A stretch of 64,000 nt of DNA from Rothia sp. ZJ932. GTDB taxonomy: Bacteria > Actinomycetota > Actinomycetes > Actinomycetales > Micrococcaceae. The notes beneath the pieces were generated by a model, which saw only the letters and a program-made list of their open reading frames with translations, was not told the origin of the DNA and ran no database searches. The stretch's first letter is position 1; each line of letters starts with the position of its first letter. Positions 57,244 through 64,000 of the stretch are shown here, in pieces. Made by a program: the position numbers and the translations under genes. Location of the stretch: positions 620,001-684,000 of the forward strand of contig NZ_CP070480.1 of NCBI RefSeq assembly GCF_016924835.1. The letters run 5' to 3'.

Positions 57244-58620
57244 CTATTTTGCTTTGTGTGACGGTGCGGCAGTAAATGGTAGCGGCTCAACGTAGAGGGC
57301 AAAGCGCTGTGAGTTGTTGCCGGTGCCGATGCGGGTGGCTATCAGGGTTGCGGCTTTTACTGCACCTTTCTTTTTCTTGACCCCGGCGAGAAGTTTGCTG
57401 CGCAGGGTTTCTGGCACAATATCGACCCCTCGTTTTTTGATGGTGAGGGTGGTGATGCCTTCTTCCTTGACCCATTTTTTGAGGTGTTTTTCGTGCAGGG
57501 GCAGTGTTCTTCGCACCCGGTAGCCGGTAACTAGAGGGGATTCCACCTCGTGATGTGTGGTCAGGTAGGCAATATTCGGGTCGATGAGGTGCGCGCCGAG
57601 TGCTTTAGCTAGTGGAGCCACCAGACCGGCGCGAATAACCGCCGCATCTGGTTCGTAGATAAAATCGCCCACCGGTGCAAGTGGTACCTCGTCGGCAGGT
57701 GCTTCATCGTGGTGGGCAATAATTTCACCCAGGACGCGCGGGGTTACCGGATTATCGGAGAGCGCCGTTGCCGCGCGACCTACCTCGGGGCGTGCAAGAG
57801 CGTTGAACCAAAGAATGACTTCGACCAGTGAACCTGCGTGCGTCACCCACTGAGCCTCGCACTCTGCGGGAATCTGATCGTGTGGAATACCCGGTCCCAT
57901 CTTGACGCCCATGGGTATACCGCGGGCAGCTAGTTGCCGAACAAAGGAGAGTGGGGGAGAAAAGGCTTCTGCATCCCAGACTCGTTTAGAAGTGGTTCCA
58001 CCCTCTACCTCGCGTCGTGCCGGGTCTAACCACAGCCCCTGAACAGCGCGTCCTTGGGTATCAGTCAGTGATTCAACATTGAGGGCTGTGATATCAGCCT
58101 GTATCACCTGGGCTGTGGGGTAGCCGCTGAGGTTGTGGGCGGTAATTTTTGCGGTTTCGGCATCAAGCTCAACAGCTGTCACCGCCAAGCCCTCACGCGC
58201 GAAAGCAAGAGAATCAGCACCTATGCCGCAGCCCAAATCGGCAACCGATTCAATACCGGCTTCAGCAAAACGACGTGCGTGAGCAGCGGCAACGGCGGCT
58301 CTGGTTGCCTGCTCTAAACCGGCGTCAGTGAGGAGTAAGTGATGGGCTAAATCACCAAACTTTGCCTGAGCTTTAGTGCGTAGCTTTGCCTGAGAGAGCA
58401 GGAAAGCTGATGTTTCGGCGTCTATCCCAGCTTTTCGTAGAGAGGTTACTGCGTGCAACGTCTGATCGGCATTGTAGGGCACCAAAGAAGCTATGAGGTC
58501 TTGGTGCTCACCTGATAGTTCGATGGCATCGGCAGATATGATGGGTAAATGATGGGGTAAAGCGCTCACACCAATAATCGTACGGTACAGGGTAGCGAAT
58601 ACAGTTATGCCCACAGCCAT
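57244..58620 (-). CDS. Class I SAM-dependent methyltransferase with THUMP-like C-terminus
   Basis: This looks like the actinobacterial methyltransferase with a THUMP-like domain, probably acting on RNA. It has 458 residues. VADLGCGIGADSLAFA (about residue 127) is SAM motif I, VELDAET is motif II and LWLDPARRE (about 195) stands where the catalytic motif is expected. The C-terminal part from about residue 370 is basic (KKWVKEEG, KKRGVDIVPE, KKKKGAVKAA), as in RNA-binding proteins. A GTG at 58569 is an alternative start. It is divergent from groES. The substrate is unknown. Confidence 0.87.
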   Translation of the reverse strand: MAVGITVFATLYRTIIGVSALPHHLPIISADAIELSGEHQDLIASLVPYNADQTLHAVTSLRKAGIDAETSAFLLSQAKLRTKAQAKFGDLAHHLLLTDAGLEQATRAAVAAAHARRFAEAGIESVADLGCGIGADSLAFAREGLAVTAVELDAETAKITAHNLSGYPTAQVIQADITALNVESLTDTQGRAVQGLWLDPARREVEGGTTSKRVWDAEAFSPPLSFVRQLAARGIPMGVKMGPGIPHDQIPAECEAQWVTHAGSLVEVILWFNALARPEVGRAATALSDNPVTPRVLGEIIAHHDEAPADEVPLAPVGDFIYEPDAAVIRAGLVAPLAKALGAHLIDPNIAYLTTHHEVESPLVTGYRVRRTLPLHEKHLKKWVKEEGITTLTIKKRGVDIVPETLRSKLLAGVKKKKGAVKAATLIATRIGTGNNSQRFALYVEPLPFTAAPSHKAK

Positions 58621-58637
58621 AAAGAACTGCTCCCGTC

Positions 58638-58667
58638 TTGACCCTGGTGCGTGGACGGTTCTAAAGT
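58638..58667 (+). promoter_or_regulatory. Candidate groES promoter
   Basis: TTGACC (58638-58643), 18 bases and TAAAGT (58662-58667), immediately ahead of the CIRCE element. Confidence 0.55.
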
Positions 58668-58671
58668 TTAG

Positions 58672-58698
58672 TTAGCACTTGACTGCCTACAGTGCTAA
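58672..58698 (+). promoter_or_regulatory. CIRCE operator (HrcA site)
   Basis: TTAGCACTT, nine bases, CAGTGCTAA is the CIRCE inverted repeat (consensus TTAGCACTC-N9-GAGTGCTAA) with one changed base in each arm. It lies just after the -10 region and 103 bases ahead of the groES ATG, so HrcA should repress groESL in the absence of heat stress. Confidence 0.93.
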
Positions 58699-58801
58699 TG
58701 ATGGGCTGTTTCTGGCACCGCGACGACAGGCATGGTCTATCGAGCATACAGATGTGGGCAGTGCCCAAACTGTTCGTACATTTTCACCAAGGAGTAATCC
58801 C

Positions 58802-59095
58802 ATGGCAAGCATTAAGCCTTTGGAAGACCGCATTGTTGTTCAGATCAAAGAAGCTGAGCAGACCACTGCCTCAGGTCTGGTGATCCCCGACACCGCAAAA
58901 GAGAAGCCGCAGGAAGCAACCGTTATCGCTGTTGGCCCCGGTCGCGTTGACGATAAGGGCAACCGTATTCCCGTTGACGTTGCAGAAGGCGACGTTGTCA
59001 TCTTCTCAAAGTACGGTGGCACCGAAGTTAAGTACGGCGCTGAAGAGTACCTGATTCTCTCAGCACGTGACGTACTGGCTGTAGTTACCAAGTAA
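58802..59095 (+). CDS. groES: Co-chaperonin GroES
   Basis: GroES (97 residues) is the lid of the GroEL folding chamber. The ATG at 58802, after AAGGAG, gives [20 protein letters not shown]. The mobile loop is residues about 18-34 ([17 protein letters not shown]), and the roof region [14 protein letters not shown] follows. An open frame back to 58679 runs through the CIRCE element and is not coding. Confidence 0.98.
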   Translation: MASIKPLEDRIVVQIKEAEQTTASGLVIPDTAKEKPQEATVIAVGPGRVDDKGNRIPVDVAEGDVVIFSKYGGTEVKYGAEEYLILSARDVLAVVTK

Positions 59096-59131
59096 AGCCT
59101 TTGACCTATTTCCTTCGTGAAGGAGGCATAA

Positions 59132-60733
<1,602 letters not shown>

Positions 60734-60762
60734 GCTTCTACTGTTTCACCAGCGATAAGAAT

Positions 60763-60801
60763 CCCGCCCCTTGTGTTTAGTCACAAAGGGCGGGTTTTCT
60801 A
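60763..60801 (+). terminator. Intrinsic terminator of groESL
   Basis: CCCGCCCCTTGTG pairs with CACAAAGGGCGGG (one mismatch) around TTTAGT, then TTTTCTATT. Confidence 0.92.
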
Positions 60802-60887
60802 TTGTCGTAGCCCACGCACTCCAGATACAGGGAGTAACCTAACACCTGTTGCTTTTTGTTCACCCACAGTTCGCGATACTCAGGTAG

Positions 60888-62930
60888 ATGACATCACCGA
60901 CCACACCTAAACCCACTGAAACAGTTTTTCGCCCCGAAATTCAAGGTCTCAGGGCGCTCGCACTGACTCTGGTTGCCGCCTACCATTTTTGGTTTGGCAA
61001 GGTTTCTGGGGGTGTGGATGTTTTCCTGCTGATTTCGGCTTTTTTGATGACGGGTTCTTTTGCTCGTAAGTTGGAGCGCGGTGAGCCTGTTTTTGTGTCT
61101 GCTATCTTGTCTTACTGGGTGCGTACCTTTACTCGTATTGTGCCGTTGGCGGCAGTGACTGTGATGCTGGTGCTGGCAGGAACCTGGATATTCTTGCCGC
61201 AGCCCCGTTGGAACGGCATTATGGATGAAGCAGTTGCTACTATTTTCTACCGCAATAACTGGTGGAATATTCAGAACCTAACGGACTATTACGCAGCTGA
61301 CTCTTCTGAAGCCTCGCCGTTGCGTCATTTCTGGTCGCTATCGATGCAGGGGCAAATTTTTATTCTCTGGCCCCTGGCGTTCGCAGGATGCTGGGTGCTG
61401 GTGCGCTATCTGCGGTTGCCGGTGCGTCCTTTACTTCTCACAGTTTTCGGTATTATCTTTGCTGTTTCTCTGGCTTATTCCGTTGGACTCACCGGTTCAG
61501 ATCAGCAAGCTGCTTATTTCACAACTTACGCGCGCTTGTGGGAGTTTGCTCTAGGTTCGCTTGTTGCGGTTGCCCTTCCTTTCATTTCGGCACCGCGATG
61601 GTTACGTCTGGTGATGGGCTGGGTTGGGGTTGTAGCCATCATCAGTTGCGCGCTGGTGCTTGATGTTGAGGGCAGGTTTCCCGGATTTTATGCCCTGTGG
61701 CCCACTCTTGCCGCAGCCTTCGTGATGGTTGGTGGCAACACCCACAGCGTCTTTGGCGCTGATCGTTTTCTCTCTCACCCCGCCCTTTTGTGGTTGGCTC
61801 ACTATTCGTACGGGCTTTACCTGGTGCATTGGCCTCTGCTGGTGTTCTACCTCTACACCGCTAACTTAGAAAAAGCTGGTTTTCGGGCGGGCATTGCTCT
61901 CTTTGCGGTATCGCTGGGCGTCTCGTACCTGCTCACACGGCTTATTGAAACCCCTATACGGGAGTGGAGGTGGCTGAACGCTACTGCTTACCGCGGGGTG
62001 GCTTTTGTTGCTTTGGTAAGTTGCGTTGTCACCGGTGTTGTGGGCGCTTGGTCGCAGCACAACCATCGAGTAAGCGAGCAGCTACTGGCGCGAGCTGAGT
62101 TAGATAACCCGGGCGCTCAAATTTTTGACGTTACATACACCTACCGGGGAGCAGAAAACCCCGGTAACCTGCCCCTCTCCGTTCAGCGTTTTGACGACCG
62201 TCCGCTGATTGATACTCGCTGCGATATTGCCGTGAGCGAAAGCTATGGGCTTGATTCCAATAACTGCCACCAGATATACACCCCCGAGGAAGAAGCTACC
62301 CAAACTGTGATTGCCGTGGGTAATTCCCACATGGAGCAGTGGATAGATAACCTGCACGCTCTTGCCCAGCAATACCACTGGAACCTGCGTTTTTTGCAGT
62401 ACAACGACTGCTACATGTTTGAACCCTCGGCTAATACCGGCGACCCTGGCTGCAACGAGTGGATTGGGCCAGCCAAGGCTTTTATTGATGGTGAGGCACC
62501 GGATGCGGTGGTGACAGTGGGCACTGTGTCAGTGCGCGAGAACGCGGGGGAGTACCTGCCGAGCGAGCTTGAGGGGTACATTCAGCATGTGCAGGCTCAG
62601 GGTATTGAGCTGGTTGCTTTGCGCGATAATCCTAGGTTCTGGGTACCTCACGCAGATTGCGAAACTCGAACAGATAGCTTGTGTGAGTATGATTCTGAGC
62701 TTGCTGCCAGCGAGAACCCTCTGCAACCGTTAGCTGAACAGTACGATAATTTCTCTACTGTTGATATGACAGATGTTATTTGCCCCGAGCAGAAATGCCC
62801 ATCCACCGTGGGCAACGTGTACACCTACAGAGACGATTCGCATCTGACCAAGACTTTTACCGACTCGGCACACAGCATCTTTTCTACTAGATTGCTTGCC
62901 GCGCTGGGCATGGGGGCTTCTCACCTCTAG
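60888..62930 (+). CDS. Membrane acyltransferase with C-terminal SGNH domain (OafA-like)
   Basis: Proteins of this type O-acetylate cell-wall or surface glycans: the membrane half carries acyl groups across and the outer SGNH half transfers them. The 680-residue protein has FRPEIQGLRALALTLVAAYH (about residues 14-33) with the family histidine, then ten or so membrane segments to about residue 390. The external SGNH domain has the nucleophile Ser480 in AVGNSHMEQW and the Asp/His pair in RDDSHLT (Asp649 or 650, His652). Four or more cysteines in this half suggest disulfides. The ATG has a weak ribosome site. It stands alone between groESL and guaB. The target glycan is unknown. Confidence 0.92.
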   Translation: MTSPTTPKPTETVFRPEIQGLRALALTLVAAYHFWFGKVSGGVDVFLLISAFLMTGSFARKLERGEPVFVSAILSYWVRTFTRIVPLAAVTVMLVLAGTWIFLPQPRWNGIMDEAVATIFYRNNWWNIQNLTDYYAADSSEASPLRHFWSLSMQGQIFILWPLAFAGCWVLVRYLRLPVRPLLLTVFGIIFAVSLAYSVGLTGSDQQAAYFTTYARLWEFALGSLVAVALPFISAPRWLRLVMGWVGVVAIISCALVLDVEGRFPGFYALWPTLAAAFVMVGGNTHSVFGADRFLSHPALLWLAHYSYGLYLVHWPLLVFYLYTANLEKAGFRAGIALFAVSLGVSYLLTRLIETPIREWRWLNATAYRGVAFVALVSCVVTGVVGAWSQHNHRVSEQLLARAELDNPGAQIFDVTYTYRGAENPGNLPLSVQRFDDRPLIDTRCDIAVSESYGLDSNNCHQIYTPEEEATQTVIAVGNSHMEQWIDNLHALAQQYHWNLRFLQYNDCYMFEPSANTGDPGCNEWIGPAKAFIDGEAPDAVVTVGTVSVRENAGEYLPSELEGYIQHVQAQGIELVALRDNPRFWVPHADCETRTDSLCEYDSELAASENPLQPLAEQYDNFSTVDMTDVICPEQKCPSTVGNVYTYRDDSHLTKTFTDSAHSIFSTRLLAALGMGASHL

Positions 62931-63000
62931 CGTCGTCGGTGGCAGATAGTTCAACACACCCGCTGAAGCTCAAGACAGTGCAGCTAAGGTCATGCCCCGG

Positions 63001-63006
63001 TATGAT
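63001..63006 (+). promoter_or_regulatory. Candidate -10 of guaB
   Basis: TATGAT at 63001-63006 lies 64 bases ahead of guaB; no good -35 is visible at 17 bases upstream. Confidence 0.35.
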
Positions 63007-63069
63007 GAGACTAAGACTGTAATCGTGCCGGTTTTCCTGCGCGTGCCCCTTTGAAAGGTACAAGGTTCA

Positions 63070-64000
63070 ATGACCACCCCCACAGCTCTCGCTGACGATC
63101 CCTTCGGTTTTACCGGTCTCACCTATGACGATGTTCTGTTGCTTCCTGGCAACACCGACGTGATTCCTTCTGACGCTGATACCACCACTAAGCTGTCAAA
63201 GCGCATTACCCTGAATTCTCCGATTATTTCGGCGGCGATGGACACCGTGACTGACTCAGAAATGGCGATTGCTATCGCGCGTTTGGGCGGCATGGGTGTT
63301 ATCCACCGCAACCTTTCTATTGAAGATCAGGCGATGCACGTTGACCGCGTTAAGCGCAGCGAATCGGGCATGATTACCAACCCCGTGACTATCGGCCCCG
63401 ATGCCACTATTGAGGAGTTTGATCAGCTGTGTGGTCACTTCCGTATCTCGGGTCTGCCTGTTGTTGATGACAAGGGCGTGCTCGTGGGTATCATTACCAA
63501 CCGCGATATTCGCTACTTGACCGAAACTGATTACGAAACCACCCTCGTCCGTGACATTATGACGCGCGAAGGTCTGATTACCGGTCGTGAGGGCATGCCC
63601 AAAGAAGACGCTTTCAAGCTCTTGGCAGATAACAAGATTGAGAAACTGCCCCTGATTGATGATGAGGGTAAGCTGACCGGTCTGATTACCGTCAAAGATT
63701 TCATCAAAACTGAGCAGTACCCCCGTGCCACTAAGGACGATGAGGGGCGTCTACGTGCCGGTGCAGCGATCGGCTTCTTCGGTGATGGCTATGAGCGCGC
63801 GATGACCTTGATTGACGCTGGTGTAGATGCCTTGTTTGTGGATACCGCTAACGGCCATTCCCAGGGCGTGCTCGATATGATTGCTCACCTTAAGAAAGAT
63901 CCAGCTGCTGCGCACGTTGATGTGATTGGTGGTCAGGCAGCTACCCGTGCCAGTGCCCAGGCGATTATCGACGCTGGCGCAGATGCGGTGAAGGTTGGCG
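63070..64000 (+). CDS. guaB: IMP dehydrogenase, N-terminal part (3' truncated by the window)
   Basis: IMP dehydrogenase makes XMP, the committed step to GMP. The window shows the first 310 codons. The ATG at 63070 follows GAAAGGTACAAGG. GLTYDDVLLLPGNTDVIPSD is the family N-terminus, and ISAAMDTVTDSEMAIAIARL begins the barrel. The two CBS domains are at about residues 95-215 (for example GLPVVDDKGVLVGIITNRDI and KLPLIDDEGKLTGLITVKDF). The visible end is VDTANGHSQGVLDM and the QAATRASAQAIIDAGADAVK strand. The catalytic cysteine loop lies beyond position 64000. Confidence 0.98.
   Translation, partial: MTTPTALADDPFGFTGLTYDDVLLLPGNTDVIPSDADTTTKLSKRITLNSPIISAAMDTVTDSEMAIAIARLGGMGVIHRNLSIEDQAMHVDRVKRSESGMITNPVTIGPDATIEEFDQLCGHFRISGLPVVDDKGVLVGIITNRDIRYLTETDYETTLVRDIMTREGLITGREGMPKEDAFKLLADNKIEKLPLIDDEGKLTGLITVKDFIKTEQYPRATKDDEGRLRAGAAIGFFGDGYERAMTLIDAGVDALFVDTANGHSQGVLDMIAHLKKDPAAAHVDVIGGQAATRASAQAIIDAGADAVKVG

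Overview
The window looks like the translation-gene heartland of an actinobacterial chromosome. The organism is most likely a member of the Micrococcaceae, and Rothia or a close relative is my best guess. The grounds are: a mycothiol gene (mshA); the order rpoB-rpoC, rpsL-rpsG-fusA-tuf, the S10, spc and alpha blocks, then rplM-rpsI-glmM; a CIRCE-controlled groESL; heavy use of GTG and TTG starts; and a moderate rather than high GC content. The genus is inferred from gene content and was not tested by any search.

Layout. 1-5160: the 3' part of rpoB, then complete rpoC and its terminator. 5270-7330: a secreted neutral ceramidase lying between rpoC and the str operon. 7855-12374: rpsL, rpsG, fusA and tuf (TTG start). 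12476-16379: an accessory island with a BrnQ transporter, a Tat-exported cholesterol oxidase and a second small Tat-exported protein of unknown function. 16736-21986: the S10 block (rpsJ to rpsQ) behind a structured leader. 22433-26468: the spc block (rplN to rplO, without rpsN), preceded by a leader that contains an intrinsic terminator. 26702-30744: secY, adk, map and rlmN. 31029-34439: infA, rpmJ (37 codons), rpsM, rpsK, rpoA and rplQ (without rpsD); L17 carries an extra C-terminal domain. 34523-36707: truA, rplM, rpsI. 36909-39312: ppk2 and glmM. 39585-42718: mannitol uptake and oxidation (mtlA, mtlD). 42890-44379 (minus): mscL and coaA. 44512-47874: glmS, acpS, nnrD. 47984-51649 (minus): a sugar-phosphate transferase, a phosphatase-like gene and mshA. 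51749-55913: the tightly coupled run alr-tsaE-tsaB-rimI-tsaD. 56019-58620 (minus): a YbdK-type carboxylate-amine ligase and a THUMP-like methyltransferase. 58672-60801: CIRCE-groES-groEL. 60888-62930: a membrane acyltransferase with an SGNH domain. 63070-64000: the 5' part of guaB.

Most of the window is ordinary growth machinery. The parts worth a second look are: (a) the phosphatase-like gene translationally coupled to mshA, a candidate for the dephosphorylation step of mycothiol synthesis that, as far as I know, has no assigned gene; (b) a ribosomal protein L17 fused to a small extra domain; (c) a TATAGTTTYATACG element shared by the rpsL and rplM promoters and partly by tuf; (d) a leader with a real intrinsic terminator ahead of rplN; (e) a ceramidase and a cholesterol oxidase, both exported, that together suggest use or remodelling of host lipids; and (f) inverted and direct repeats built around the 3' end of rlmN. 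I found no rRNA or tRNA gene, CRISPR array, insertion sequence, prophage or replication origin.
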